Shown here one piece after another: positions 14,531-23,075 of a DNA stretch of 64,000 bases. Both the position numbers and the translations under genes were made by a program. A model generated the notes under the pieces. The model was not told the origin of the DNA, did not search any database, and was given only the letters and a program-made list of their open reading frames with translations. The stretch is taken from the NCBI RefSeq assembly GCF_004362215.1, contig NZ_SNWR01000002.1, forward strand, positions 1,674,001 to 1,738,000, in the 5' to 3' direction. This DNA is from Paractinoplanes brasiliensis. GTDB taxonomy: Bacteria > Actinomycetota > Actinomycetes > Mycobacteriales > Micromonosporaceae. Numbering within the stretch: position 1 is the stretch's first letter; each line of letters starts with the position of its first letter.

Positions 14531-15161
14531 GCACGGCCAGCACCCGGCGGTGGTGATCGTCGGTCTCGGGCAGCTTGAGCTTGCTCAGCACAGCACGTAC
14601 ATGCTTCTCGACAGTGCCCTCGGTGATCCACAGCCGGCGCGCGATGCCGGAGTTGGACTGCCCCTCGGCCATCTGCGCCAGCACCTCGCGCTCACGGGCG
14701 CTGAGCACCGCCAGGGGGTCGTCGCGCCGGCGTGCGGTGACCAGCTCCGAGACCAGGCCCGGGTCGATCACCGAGCCGCCGTTCGCGACCCGCTCGGCCG
14801 CCCCGAGGAATTCCCGTACGTCGGTGATCCGGCTCTTGAGCAGGTAGCCGATGCCGCGGCCGCCGGCCAGCAGCTCCATGGCCTGGTCGACGTCGGCGTA
14901 CGCGGAGAGCACGAGCACGCCGGTGCCGGGCAGCTCGGCGCGGATCTCGCGGGCGGCCCGCAGACCCTCGGTCGTGTGCGTCGGCGGCATGCGCACGTCG
15001 GCGACGACCAGGTCCGGTTTCGTGGCCCGTACGAGTTTCATCAGCTCGCCGGCGTCACCGGCCTGCCCCAGCACCTCCAGCCCCTCCCGCGTGAGCAGGC
15101 TGGCGATCCCCTCGCGCAGCAGAACGTCGTCCTCGGCCACAACCACCCTGAGCCCGGTCAT
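14508..15161 (-). CDS. NarL/LuxR-family response regulator
   Basis: A 217-residue two-component regulator. The N-terminal receiver has AEDD near residues 9-12 and the phosphoacceptor Asp in LVVADVRMPP. The C-terminal LuxR-type helix-turn-helix reads LSAREREVLAQMAEGQSNSG followed by IARRLWITEGTVEKHV. It lies downstream of, and in the same direction as, the histidine kinase at 15470-16828, with only a small opposite-strand gene between them, so the two are the likely cognate pair. The target genes are unknown. Confidence 0.88.
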   Translation of the reverse strand: MTGLRVVVAEDDVLLREGIASLLTREGLEVLGQAGDAGELMKLVRATKPDLVVADVRMPPTHTTEGLRAAREIRAELPGTGVLVLSAYADVDQAMELLAGGRGIGYLLKSRITDVREFLGAAERVANGGSVIDPGLVSELVTARRRDDPLAVLSAREREVLAQMAEGQSNSGIARRLWITEGTVEKHVRAVLSKLKLPETDDHHRRVLAVLTFLEAR

Positions 15162-15250
15162 GGTGGAATTATGCGGCTACCGGCTACCCGGTATCGAGGA
15201 GTGGGGATGGCATCGATGTGCCGCCGCCGCGTTTTCATGAGCCTGTATGC

Positions 15251-15481
15251 ATGTGTACGCACACTCCCGAGTGCCCGCCGATCGACCAGCCGGGCTGGGA
15301 CACCGCTGCCGTGCTCGTCCACCACGAGGACCTGGGCTGGAGCCTGCTGTGCAACGGCGCGGTCGTGCTCGACGCGGTCGTGAGACCGGAGCCCGCACCC
15401 ACCGCGACGGTCACCGGGATCCGGCGCCGGAGCACCCGTACGCGCCGCCGCGAACCGGCCCCCCAGCCCTTAGCCGCTTAG
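15251..15481 (+). CDS. Small DUF5999-like protein
   Basis: A 76-residue protein starting MCTHTPECP and containing GWSLLCNGAVV. This matches my memory of the actinomycete DUF5999 family (MCxHxPxCP near the N terminus, then a HHxxxGWSLLCNG block), which has no known function. The conserved Cys/His pairs could bind a metal. The reading frame is open upstream, but the ATG at 15251 gives the typical family N terminus. It lies between a response regulator and its probable kinase on the opposite strand and overlaps the end of the kinase gene by 12 bases. Confidence 0.72.
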   Translation: MCTHTPECPPIDQPGWDTAAVLVHHEDLGWSLLCNGAVVLDAVVRPEPAPTATVTGIRRRSTRTRRREPAPQPLAA

Positions 15482-16828
15482 CGGGACCCGCACGGACACG
15501 GTCGTTCCGGCGCCGGCCGGGCTGCTCACGTCGAACGTCCCGCCGAGGGCCTCGATCCGGTCCTTGAGGCCGAGCAGCCCGGTCCCGCCCGAGAAGTCGG
15601 CCCCGCCCGAGCCGTCGTCGTGCACCCGCAGCCGCAGGCTCCCGTCCTCGGCCCGGGCCCACACCTCGACCACCTGGGCCGCCGCATGCTTCACCGCGTT
15701 GGTCAGCACCTCGGAGACCACGTAGTAGGCGCCCACCTCGATCGGCTGGGGCAGCCGGCGCGGCAGCTCAACGTCGACCTCGACGGGCAGCGGCGACCGG
15801 CGGGCCAGCGCCCTGAGCGCCGGCCGGAGCCCGTTCTCCGAGAGCACCGCCGGGTGGATGCCCCGCGACAACTCGCGCAGCTCGTCGATCACCGTCATGA
15901 GGTCGCCACCGATCTCGGCCACCTCGTCGTCCTGCGCCGCCATGCGCAGCCGCAGGGCCAGCGCGACCAGCCGCTGCTGGGCGCCGTCGTGCAGGTCGCG
16001 TTCGATGCGCCGGCGGGCCTCGTCAGCGGCGGCCACGAGACGGGCGCGGGAGCTGATCAGCTCGGCGCGGCTCTGCGCGTCGGCGACGGCGGTGGCCACC
16101 AGTTCCGTGTAGTCGCTCATCCGCGTCTCGGTGTCGTCGGGCAGCCCGCCCTCGACCGAGCCGACCGCGAACATCCCCCACAGCCGGCCGTTCACGACGA
16201 TCGGTACCCCCACGGCGGTGGCGTCGAGCCGGGACGAGTGCGCGGTCTCCCGTACGCGGTTGATCAGCCCCGCGGACACCTTCGGCTCGGCCGCCCCCTC
16301 GCACGCCAGCTCGGTCGTGGAGCCGTCGAGCTCGTACCGGATGAGGGCGGCCGTGTCGCTGCCGAGGTGACGCCGGACCTCCCCGGTGGCCGCCTCGAAC
16401 ACCCGCTGCGGGGCCTCGCCCTGAGCGATCAGCAGCGCGAGCCGTCGCAGCGACGCCTGCACCTCGGCCATGTCGCCGCGCGCCCGTTCCGCCTCGACCG
16501 CCCGCCGGGCTGTCACCGTGGTCACCGTGCCGACGATCACAGCCATCCCGAGGAACGTGCCGAGCAGCGTGAAGGCCGCCTCGTTGAGGTCGCGGAACGG
16601 CGGCAGGAAGAACCAGTCGTACGCCAGGATCGCCGCCGTGCCGACCGGAAGGGCGAACAGGATGCCCCCGAAGCGCGCCACCAGCAGCACCACGGCCAGC
16701 ACGACCAGCGCGAACGGGATCGCGTGGAGGTGACCGACCACCGCCTCGCCGACCCAGCGCGCGACCAGGAACGACACGACCCCGGCGACGGCCGACAGCG
16801 CGACCTGCGCCGGGAAGGGAATCCGCAC
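15470..16828 (-). CDS. Membrane sensor histidine kinase (HisKA_3 type, GAF domain)
   Basis: A histidine kinase of about 452 residues. It begins with about four transmembrane helices resembling DUF4118 (as in KdpD). A GAF-like domain follows at roughly residues 130-265 and a short coiled linker after that. The HisKA_3 dimerisation helix has the phospho-accepting His in ERDLHDGAQQRL. The HATPase domain has the N box EVLTNAVKHA and glycine motifs ending in GTGLLGLKDRIE. This is the NarX/DesK-like class that pairs with NarL-type regulators such as 14508-15161. The frame opens at a TTG (16864), but the GTG at 16828, reading MRIPFPAQVALS, is a more likely start. Confidence 0.87.
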   Translation of the reverse strand: MRIPFPAQVALSAVAGVVSFLVARWVGEAVVGHLHAIPFALVVLAVVLLVARFGGILFALPVGTAAILAYDWFFLPPFRDLNEAAFTLLGTFLGMAVIVGTVTTVTARRAVEAERARGDMAEVQASLRRLALLIAQGEAPQRVFEAATGEVRRHLGSDTAALIRYELDGSTTELACEGAAEPKVSAGLINRVRETAHSSRLDATAVGVPIVVNGRLWGMFAVGSVEGGLPDDTETRMSDYTELVATAVADAQSRAELISSRARLVAAADEARRRIERDLHDGAQQRLVALALRLRMAAQDDEVAEIGGDLMTVIDELRELSRGIHPAVLSENGLRPALRALARRSPLPVEVDVELPRRLPQPIEVGAYYVVSEVLTNAVKHAAAQVVEVWARAEDGSLRLRVHDDGSGGADFSGGTGLLGLKDRIEALGGTFDVSSPAGAGTTVSVRVPLSG

Positions 16829-16907
16829 GTTCCGAGGCTGCCACCGCCCGGCCCGCCGGCACAACCGCCGCCCGGCCGCCGGGTCCGAGCGGTGTTAGCG
16901 TCGCACC

Positions 16908-17882
16908 ATGCTGGTATCGCGTCTGCACGCCGCCGGGGATGTTCGCCTGCACACCGAGGACCAGCCCTCGCCGAGCGGGCCGGACGAACGCCTCGTCGAG
17001 ATCACCTCGGTCGGGGTGTGCGGGTCCGACCTGCACTGGTTCACCGAGGGGGCGATCGGTGACGCCGCCGTGGCGCGGCCGCTGGTGCTCGGCCACGAGA
17101 TGGCCGGCGTCATCCGCGGCGGACCGGACGACGGCGTACGGGTCGCGGTCGATCCCGCCATCCCGTGCGAGCGTTGCGAACCGTGCCGCACGGGCTGGGT
17201 CAACCTGTGCCTGAACATCGTGTTCGCCGGGCACGGCGACCACGACGGCGGCCTGCGCCAGTTCCTGACCTGGCCGTCGCACCGGCTGCACCGGCTGCCC
17301 GGCTCGCTCTCCGACGACGACGGCGCCCTGCTCGAACCGCTCGGCGTCGCCCTGCACGCGCTCGACCTGGCGCACCTGCGCATGGCGTCGACGGTCGCCG
17401 TGGTCGGCTGCGGCCCGATCGGCCTGCTGCTCATCCAGCTGGCCCTGCGGCACGGCGCCACCCGGGTGCTGGCCGCCGAGCCGCTTGCCCACCGGATGGC
17501 CGCCGCCGAACGCTTCGGCGCGGAGCCCGAGGAGCAAGCGGAAGCGGTCGCCGACGTCGTCTTCGAGGTCTCCGGCTCCGACGAGGCCGTCGACTCGGCG
17601 CTGCGGCTGGCCAAGCCCGGCGCGCGCGTCATCCTGGTCGGCATCCCCGACGGCGACCGGACGTCGTTCAGCGCCGCCCGCGCCCGCCGCAAGGGCCTGA
17701 GCCTGGTGCTGTCGCGCCGCATGGGCGAGGTCTACGACCGCGCGATCGACCTCGCCGTCCGCGGTCTGGTCGACCTGAAACCGCTGGCCACCGACGTGTA
17801 CCCGCTCAAGGACGTGAACGCCGCCCTGACCGCGGCCGCCGCCCGCCAGGGCCTCAAGACGCTCGTCCACCCCAACGCCTGA
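16908..17882 (+). CDS. Zinc-dependent alcohol/polyol dehydrogenase (MDR family)
   Basis: A 324-residue medium-chain dehydrogenase. Catalytic zinc ligands are the Cys in GVCGSDLHW and the His/Glu in LGHEMAG. The four structural-zinc cysteines are in CERCEPCRTGWVNLC. The nucleotide-binding GCGPIGLL motif is at about residue 166. The HW after GSD and the overall pattern are closest to sorbitol, L-idonate or threonine dehydrogenases, so a polyol or sugar acid is the likely substrate, with NAD(P)+ as acceptor. It is transcribed divergently from the histidine kinase, with about 80 bases between the two starts. A GC hairpin follows at 17952-17981. Confidence 0.88.
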   Translation: MLVSRLHAAGDVRLHTEDQPSPSGPDERLVEITSVGVCGSDLHWFTEGAIGDAAVARPLVLGHEMAGVIRGGPDDGVRVAVDPAIPCERCEPCRTGWVNLCLNIVFAGHGDHDGGLRQFLTWPSHRLHRLPGSLSDDDGALLEPLGVALHALDLAHLRMASTVAVVGCGPIGLLLIQLALRHGATRVLAAEPLAHRMAAAERFGAEPEEQAEAVADVVFEVSGSDEAVDSALRLAKPGARVILVGIPDGDRTSFSAARARRKGLSLVLSRRMGEVYDRAIDLAVRGLVDLKPLATDVYPLKDVNAALTAAAARQGLKTLVHPNA

Positions 17883-17951
17883 CAGAGATCTGGATCCTCG
17901 GCGCCCGGCGCAGCTGGACCAGAGGTGCACGGATGGCTGAAGAGCCGGACA

Positions 17952-17981
17952 CGGGGCGGACGGAGGTTGAGCCCCGCCCCG
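17952..17981 (+). terminator. GC-rich hairpin downstream of the alcohol dehydrogenase
   Basis: CGGGGCGG at 17952-17959 pairs perfectly with 17974-17981 across a 14-base loop, 70 bases after the dehydrogenase stop. There is no U tract. It may terminate the upstream transcript, or lie in the leader of the next gene. Confidence 0.4.
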
Positions 17982-18002
17982 AAATGGCCCATCCTGGCCC
18001 GC

Positions 18003-19793
18003 ATGCCTGACGCCCGTTATGTCCAGTCATGTCCGTCGGTGACGGCCTCCCGCGGGCGGCGGAACACCCCCGGCCCGGACCGAGCGGCGAGAACCGGAGC
18101 AGCGGCACTCCGGCTGGCACTCGTCGCGGCGTTCGGGTTCGCGGCACTGAGCGGCGCCGAGCCTGCGCACGCCGCGCCCACCCCCAACGTCGACTCGGGC
18201 TTCGGCGCGGGCGGCGTCGTCACGGTCCCCGGCCGTTCCGTGGACACGACCGTCGACGCCTCGGGCCGCATCAGGCTGCTGACGACCGACGATCAGGGGG
18301 TCACGCGGCTGACCACGCTCACCCCGGACGGCATGAAGGAGCACGAGGCCGTCGTGCCCTTCGCGGGTTTGCTGGCCACGGGCTCGGACGGCTCGGCCGC
18401 CGTGGTCGCGACCGCTCCGACAGGCATCCGCGTGCACCGGGTGGGCGGCGCCACGACCACCGCCCTCGACGGCCGCCCGATCGAGGCCGTACGGGCGGTC
18501 ACCGTTCGCCGGAACGGCACCCTCATCGTCCAGACCCCGCACGTCTTGGTGGCGATCAAACCGGACGGTTCGCTCGATCCGTCCTGGTCGGGCGACGGCG
18601 TCGTGGAAACAACGGAAGACATCCGCGCGATCACGGCCACCGGCGACCATCTGCTCACCGCCACGAGCACCTCGATCGTCCGCTACTCCCCCGGCGGCGC
18701 CCCCGAGACGGTCCGGTTCACGCTGCCCGCGGGCTTCGACCCGTACGGGCTGAGCCCGGCCTTCGTCAGCGGCCGCTCGGCGAACCGCATGGCCGTCGTC
18801 AAGCTGCTGCCCACCGGCGCGCCCGACCCCACGTACGGGATGAAGGGTCTCGCCGTGGGGGCGGCGCACGATTGCGCCCCGGCCGCCCGGCGCGCCTTCC
18901 CGACCAGCGCCGGAGCGACGGCGATCGGCGAGTGCGAGGCCGGTCTGGTCCACGTGCAGCAATTCACCGCTGCCGGGACGGATGCGGGTGAACTCGTCGT
19001 CGACCAGGCGGGCACGCAGCGGGCCCTCGGTGACAGCGGCGGCGGCCCGCAGCCCGGCGACCGCACGATCGTCACGTTCGCGTCGGAGGGCTCCACGACC
19101 AGCGTGGTCCGTCTGCTCCCGCGTACGGTCGTGCCCGCGTACGTGCCGATCACCCCCGGCCGCCTGCTGGCGCCGACCCGCGTCGGGCCCGGGAAAGAGG
19201 TCGACGTCATCGTGCGGGGCACCAACGCCTCGGCCGTGGCGATCGACGTCGCCGTGGCACGCGGGAGCGCACCGGGTGGCGTCCTGGCCTATCCGAAGGG
19301 CACGAAGCCGCCCGCCGTGGCGACCAACCTGCACAGCACCGGGCAGTCCGTGACGCAGCGGATCGTCGTGCCGTTCCCGAAGAACGGGCGGATCACGCTG
19401 CGCAACGCGTCTAGCGGGCCGGCGAACCTGGCCGCGAACCTCGTCGGCTGGTATCGCGCCGGCGCGTACCTCCCGGTCACTCCCACCCGCGTACTGGCAG
19501 CTCGGGGCCTGAAGGCCCACCAGGCGATCACCTTTGCCGTGGCGGGGCGCGCGGGTGTGCCGGCGACCGCCCGAACCGTGCTCGTCAACCTGTCGGTCAA
19601 CGGTGTGACCAGCGCGGGAAGCCTCAAGCTGAGCCCGGCGAGCCGCTCGGTGCTCGCCTCGCACGGACCGGGCCGGCCGGGCAACGCGACCACCCGGGTG
19701 ACGCTCGGCACAGGTGGCCGGATGACCGTGGTCAACAACGCTCCGACATCGGCAAATGTCACGGTGGACGTCGTCGGCTACCTGAAATCCTGA
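18003..19793 (+). CDS. Secreted beta-repeat protein
   Basis: About 596 residues. An Arg-rich N terminus leads into a hydrophobic core and an AHA-AP signal cleavage site at about residue 59. Two repeat types follow. The first half contains delta-60-like propeller repeats (VDSGFGAGGVVTVPG, LDPSWSGDGVVET). The second half contains two copies of an Ig-like module built around a Y-x-P-V/I-TP-x-R-x-LA start and a VVGYL or LVGWY end, seen in many actinobacterial cell-surface proteins. No catalytic motif is visible, so a binding or structural extracellular role is inferred. The start is uncertain: ATG 18003 gives a long region before the signal peptide, and an in-frame GTG at 18039 is also possible. 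Confidence 0.7.
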   Translation: MPDARYVQSCPSVTASRGRRNTPGPDRAARTGAAALRLALVAAFGFAALSGAEPAHAAPTPNVDSGFGAGGVVTVPGRSVDTTVDASGRIRLLTTDDQGVTRLTTLTPDGMKEHEAVVPFAGLLATGSDGSAAVVATAPTGIRVHRVGGATTTALDGRPIEAVRAVTVRRNGTLIVQTPHVLVAIKPDGSLDPSWSGDGVVETTEDIRAITATGDHLLTATSTSIVRYSPGGAPETVRFTLPAGFDPYGLSPAFVSGRSANRMAVVKLLPTGAPDPTYGMKGLAVGAAHDCAPAARRAFPTSAGATAIGECEAGLVHVQQFTAAGTDAGELVVDQAGTQRALGDSGGGPQPGDRTIVTFASEGSTTSVVRLLPRTVVPAYVPITPGRLLAPTRVGPGKEVDVIVRGTNASAVAIDVAVARGSAPGGVLAYPKGTKPPAVATNLHSTGQSVTQRIVVPFPKNGRITLRNASSGPANLAANLVGWYRAGAYLPVTPTRVLAARGLKAHQAITFAVAGRAGVPATARTVLVNLSVNGVTSAGSLKLSPASRSVLASHGPGRPGNATTRVTLGTGGRMTVVNNAPTSANVTVDVVGYLKS

Positions 19794-19827
19794 TTTCGGT
19801 TACGCGGAGCGTCCATACACTTGCCGG

Positions 19828-20814
19828 ATGGCGCAGAGGAGACCCACGCTGGCCGATGTCGCCGCGCAAGCCGGCGTGTCGAAAGCAGCCGTCTCCCGGG
19901 TGATCAACGACGCCCCCGGTGTGTCGGCGCGGACCCGTGAGCACGTACGCCAGGTCATCACGCACCTGGGTTACCGGCCCGACCCGGTCGCCCGCGCGCT
20001 CGCCTCCGGGCACGGCGAGGTGGTCGAGCTGGTGATCGTCGACGAGACGTCGGTGTTCGGCACCAGCCCGTACTACGGCCGGGTCACCGCCGGCATCCTG
20101 CAGGAACTCGCCGGCAGCAACGCGCAGCTGCGGGTGCACGTCGTCGACGAGCCGAACACTGCCGCGCTGCTCGACCGGATAGCGGCGTCGGTCAGCGTCG
20201 GCGTGCTGCTCATCAACGTGCCGCCCGCGCTGGCCGGGGCGTTCTACCGCCGCTGCGACCGGGTGGTGACGATGGGCCCGACGGTGCCCGGGCTCCCGTT
20301 CGTCGGGTGCGAGAACGCCGAGGGCGCGTACGCGGCCGTGCGGCACCTGCACGAAACCGGGCGCCGGCGGATCGCCGCGTTGCACGGGCCGGACGGCAAC
20401 TCCTGCGCCGAGGGCCGCCGCGAGGGCTACCGGCGCGCCGTCAAGGACTTCGACCTGCCCGACATCGCGGTCACGGGCCGGTTCGGCCGCGAGTCCGGTT
20501 ACGAGCTGACCCGGCGCCTGCTCGCCGAGAACCCCGACTTCGACGCCATCTTCGCCGGCTGCGACCTGCTCGCCACCGGCGCGATGCAGGCCCTCAGCGA
20601 CGCCGGCCGCCGCATCCCCCAGGACGTCGCCATTGTCGGTTTCGACGACAGCGTGATCGCGGCCTGCGCCAACCCGCCCATGTCCTCGGTCCACCAGCCC
20701 GTCGAGCAGATGGCCGCCGCCGCGACCCGCGCCCTCGTCAACCGCCAGATAGCCCAGCACTGGCGCTGCGTCTTCCCGGCCCAGCTCCAGATCCGCCAGA
20801 GCACAGCCCCCTGA
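19828..20814 (+). CDS. LacI-family transcriptional regulator
   Basis: A 328-residue LacI/GalR regulator. The N-terminal helix-turn-helix and hinge are typical (TLADVAAQAGVSKAAVSRV, then GYRPDPVARALASG). The periplasmic-binding-protein-like sugar domain covers the remainder, with GFDDSVIAA near its end. These proteins repress sugar genes until a sugar is bound. No sugar transport operon is adjacent in this window, so the regulon is unknown. ATG 19828 is the natural start, just before the HTH. Confidence 0.92.
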   Translation: MAQRRPTLADVAAQAGVSKAAVSRVINDAPGVSARTREHVRQVITHLGYRPDPVARALASGHGEVVELVIVDETSVFGTSPYYGRVTAGILQELAGSNAQLRVHVVDEPNTAALLDRIAASVSVGVLLINVPPALAGAFYRRCDRVVTMGPTVPGLPFVGCENAEGAYAAVRHLHETGRRRIAALHGPDGNSCAEGRREGYRRAVKDFDLPDIAVTGRFGRESGYELTRRLLAENPDFDAIFAGCDLLATGAMQALSDAGRRIPQDVAIVGFDDSVIAACANPPMSSVHQPVEQMAAAATRALVNRQIAQHWRCVFPAQLQIRQSTAP

Positions 20815-20832
20815 CCCGTACGCCGTCCCCGC

Positions 20833-21036
20833 TCAGGGCGCCGGGCACGGGCGCGGAGCCGGGTGGGGTTCGATGCGGTCGGCCAGCCGGCGCAGGGCGG
20901 ATCCGGTCCAGTGGCGCAGGGCGGCGCGGCGGCGGGCCGGTGGAGGGTCGGGCCGGATCGGAGCGTCCGGACGGGCGGACAACACGTTCTGCTTGGTGGT
21001 TCTGTCGGCCATGATCATGGCAGCGGGATCGAACAT
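20833..21036 (-). CDS. Small hypothetical protein
   Basis: A 67-residue reading frame starting MFDPAAMIMADR and ending in an Arg/Pro-rich tail with GSALRRLADRIEP. I do not recognise a domain. Support for it being real: an ATG at 21036 with GGGGAG (21043-21048) at ideal distance, typical codon use, and a Trp/Leu/Arg helix near the C terminus like those in many short actinobacterial proteins. It lies between the convergent lacI-type gene and the ArsR gene. Confidence 0.5.
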   Translation of the reverse strand: MFDPAAMIMADRTTKQNVLSARPDAPIRPDPPPARRRAALRHWTGSALRRLADRIEPHPAPRPCPAP

Positions 21037-21080
21037 CGCACACTCCCCGGAACAGAGATTCGCCAAGGATCGGGACGCGC

Positions 21081-21410
21081 TCAGCGCAGGTGGTCGCGCA
21101 GTGCGGCAAGGGGGCCGTCCCAGTCGCGGGCCAGGGCGGCCAGGAACTGCTGGGCGACCTTCATGGGGGCGGAGTCCAGGCGGTAGCGGACGCGGCGGCG
21201 CTCCCCCGGCTCGGCGACCACCAGGCCCGCCTCGGCCAGCAGGGCCAGGTGCTTGGCGATGGCCTGCCGCGTGATGGGCAGCTTGCCCGCGAGGTCGGTG
21301 GCCGTGGCCGGGCCCCCGGCCGCCAGGGCGGCGAGAAGGGCTCGCCGGCTCGGGTCGGCCAGGGCCGCGAAGACCTCCTGCGCCACGGACTCCAGGTCAG
21401 AGTTTTCCAT
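21081..21410 (-). CDS. ArsR-family winged-helix regulator
   Basis: A 109-residue ArsR/SmtB-type regulator with the usual wHTH: FAALADPSRRALLAAL, then TATDLAGKLPITRQAIAKHL, then a charged wing ending VRYRLDS. No metal-binding Cys cluster is present, so it probably belongs to the non-metal ArsR group that is co-transcribed with SRPBCC proteins. The ATG at 21410 overlaps the end of the SRPBCC gene by 14 bases, so the two are one operon. The operator candidate is the double palindrome at 21849-21892. Confidence 0.9.
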   Translation of the reverse strand: MENSDLESVAQEVFAALADPSRRALLAALAAGGPATATDLAGKLPITRQAIAKHLALLAEAGLVVAEPGERRRVRYRLDSAPMKVAQQFLAALARDWDGPLAALRDHLR

Positions 21411-21831
21411 CGAGATACGTGACCAGCTCACCCAGTTCGTTCGTCCAGCCCCCGGTGTTGCCCGAGAACGCGGTCTTGTGCTCGGCCTCGGGCAGCTGCG
21501 CGAAACCGGACTCGACCATGGTCAGCGTAGTGCCGCCCGCCGACGGCGCCAGCGTGAACTCCACATAGGTGCGCCGCGGGTCGCCGTCGGCCAGCCCGTG
21601 GATGGGCCAGGTGTAGCCGAACACCGTGGTCGGCTCGACCCGCTCGATGGTGAGCGTCGCGGTGTCGCCGCTGTCCCACGTGAGCTTGGCCTCGCCGCCG
21701 ACGCGCAGGTCGACCTCGGCCCGGTGGCCGAACCAGGTGCCCAGCCCCTCGGCCGTGGTCAGCGCGGCCCACACCTTGTCGACCGGGTGGGCGATCTCGA
21801 GCGTCCGCTCGATGCGATCGGGAAATGCCAT
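21397..21831 (-). CDS. SRPBCC/AHSA1-like domain protein
   Basis: A 144-residue START-like protein of the AHSA1 group. Visible features are RIERTLEIAHPVDKVWAALT at the N terminus, GLGTWFGHRAEVDLRVGG, and TLTMVESGFAQLP then GWTNELGELVTYL at the C terminus. The fold forms a hydrophobic ligand pocket. In actinobacteria such genes are commonly paired with an ArsR repressor, as here. The ATG at 21831 has GAGGAGA just upstream; the frame extends further, but that part lies over the promoter. Confidence 0.88.
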   Translation of the reverse strand: MAFPDRIERTLEIAHPVDKVWAALTTAEGLGTWFGHRAEVDLRVGGEAKLTWDSGDTATLTIERVEPTTVFGYTWPIHGLADGDPRRTYVEFTLAPSAGGTTLTMVESGFAQLPEAEHKTAFSGNTGGWTNELGELVTYLDGKL

Positions 21832-21848
21832 GTCCGTCTCCTCAAGTA

Positions 21849-21897
21849 GCAACTGACTGGTTGCCATAAAGCTATAGCAACCAGTCAGTTGCGTCAA
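21849..21897 (-). promoter_or_regulatory. Promoter and double palindromic operator of the SRPBCC-ArsR operon
   Basis: Two 16-bp arms (21849-21864 and 21877-21892) are perfect inverted copies of each other separated by 12 bp. Each arm is also a palindrome at its ends (GCAAC...GTTGC). On the minus strand, TTGACG (21892-21897) and TAGCTT (21869-21874) are spaced 17 bp apart, a good -35/-10 pair. One arm fills the spacer between the two boxes and the other lies at the expected transcription start. An ArsR protein bound here would block RNA polymerase, so autorepression is the natural reading. Confidence 0.75.
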
Positions 21898-21900
21898 GGG

Positions 21901-22959
21901 CTACGGGCGTACGTGGAAAACGAGGTTGAACGGCGTCTCGGCGACACGCTCGAACGAGGCGAACCCGGCCTCCGACGCGACGGCACGCAACCGGGCCTCC
22001 CCCGCCTGGGCCCCCAGCGCCGCGCCGACCTCCTGGGACAGCGAGTTCGGCGTGCACAGGAACGTCGAGGCGCCGTAGTACACCGCGCCCACCGGGTTCA
22101 GGTTGGCCTCGACCTGGTCGCCGGCGAACGGCTCGACCAGCAGCAGGCTGCCGCCCGGGTCGAGGCGCTCCCGCAGGCTGCGCAGGGTCCCGACCGGGTC
22201 GCCCATGTCGTGCAGGGAGTCGAACAGGCAGATCAGGTCGTACGTCCCGGACAGCTCGGCCGCCCGGCCCGTCTCGAACCGGGTCCGGTTGCCGACACCG
22301 GCCTCGGCCGCCCGTTCGCGCGCGGCGTCGATCGAACCCGCGTGATAGTCGATGCCCACGAACGTCGACTCCGGGAACGCCTTCGCCATCAGGATCGTCG
22401 ACGCGCCGAGCCCGCACCCCGCGTCGGCCACCCTCGCCCCCGCACGCAGCCGCTCCACCACCCCGGGCATGGCCGGCAACCACGACTCCGCCAGGTACGC
22501 GTGGTACCCGGGCCGGAAGAACCGCTCGCACCCGGAGAACAGGTCGTGGTGGTGCTCGTGCCAGCCCACGCCCTCGCCGGTGCGGAAGGCCTCGATCAGG
22601 CGATCCGTCGAGCGCACCGCGGCCAGCATCAGCTCGTACCCGCCGATCACGCAGGCCGGGCTGCTCTCGTCGGTGAGCGCGATCGCCTGTTCCGCCGGAA
22701 GCGAGAACAGGCCGTCACCCTCGTACGCCACGTAACCGCCCGCGGCCTGCGCACTCAGCCATTCCCGTACGTATCGTTCGGCCGTGCCCGTACGGGCGGC
22801 GAGCTCCTTCGAGCTCATCGGGCCCGCCCCCGCCATCGCCCGGTACAGCCCCAGCTTGTCGCCGATCACGGTGAGCGCCCCGTTGAGCTGCGCGCCGAAG
22901 TCACCAACCGCCTTGAACACGAACTCCATCAACCGCTGCTCGTCCACCGTCGTCGTCAT
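21901..22959 (-). CDS. Class I SAM-dependent methyltransferase with N-terminal winged helix
   Basis: A 352-residue protein. Residues 1-~100 form a winged-helix dimerisation-like domain (SSKELAARTGTAERYVREWL). The C-terminal part is a Rossmann methyltransferase with motif I VADAGCGLGASTI at about residue 175 and a following acidic residue in FVGIDYH. The layout resembles the Rv2258c-type proteins of mycobacteria and small-molecule O-methyltransferases. The substrate is unknown. It starts 116 bases from the divergent BTAD regulator, so regulation by that protein is possible. Confidence 0.87.
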   Translation of the reverse strand: MTTTVDEQRLMEFVFKAVGDFGAQLNGALTVIGDKLGLYRAMAGAGPMSSKELAARTGTAERYVREWLSAQAAGGYVAYEGDGLFSLPAEQAIALTDESSPACVIGGYELMLAAVRSTDRLIEAFRTGEGVGWHEHHHDLFSGCERFFRPGYHAYLAESWLPAMPGVVERLRAGARVADAGCGLGASTILMAKAFPESTFVGIDYHAGSIDAARERAAEAGVGNRTRFETGRAAELSGTYDLICLFDSLHDMGDPVGTLRSLRERLDPGGSLLLVEPFAGDQVEANLNPVGAVYYGASTFLCTPNSLSQEVGAALGAQAGEARLRAVASEAGFASFERVAETPFNLVFHVRP

Positions 22960-23014
22960 GGCCTGTCCCCCTGGTGAAGAAATCGAATGTCGACGCGCAA
23001 GGTAGTGACGCCGA

Positions 23015-23043
23015 TTTCCGCCGACTGTCCGCTAGCTGTCCGC
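23015..23043 (+). promoter_or_regulatory. Three heptamer direct repeats at 11-bp spacing (SARP-type site candidate)
   Basis: TTTCCGC (23015-23021), TGTCCGC (23026-23032) and TGTCCGC (23037-23043) recur at exactly 11 bp. SARP/AfsR-type regulators, which contain the same BTAD-linked winged helix as the next gene, are known to bind heptamer direct repeats with this spacing, near or over a -35 region. The array lies 33 bases before the regulator start, in the intergenic region shared with the methyltransferase. Confidence 0.5.
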
Positions 23044-23075
23044 ACCGGGGACGCGCCGCGGGGAGAATGTCGCGC

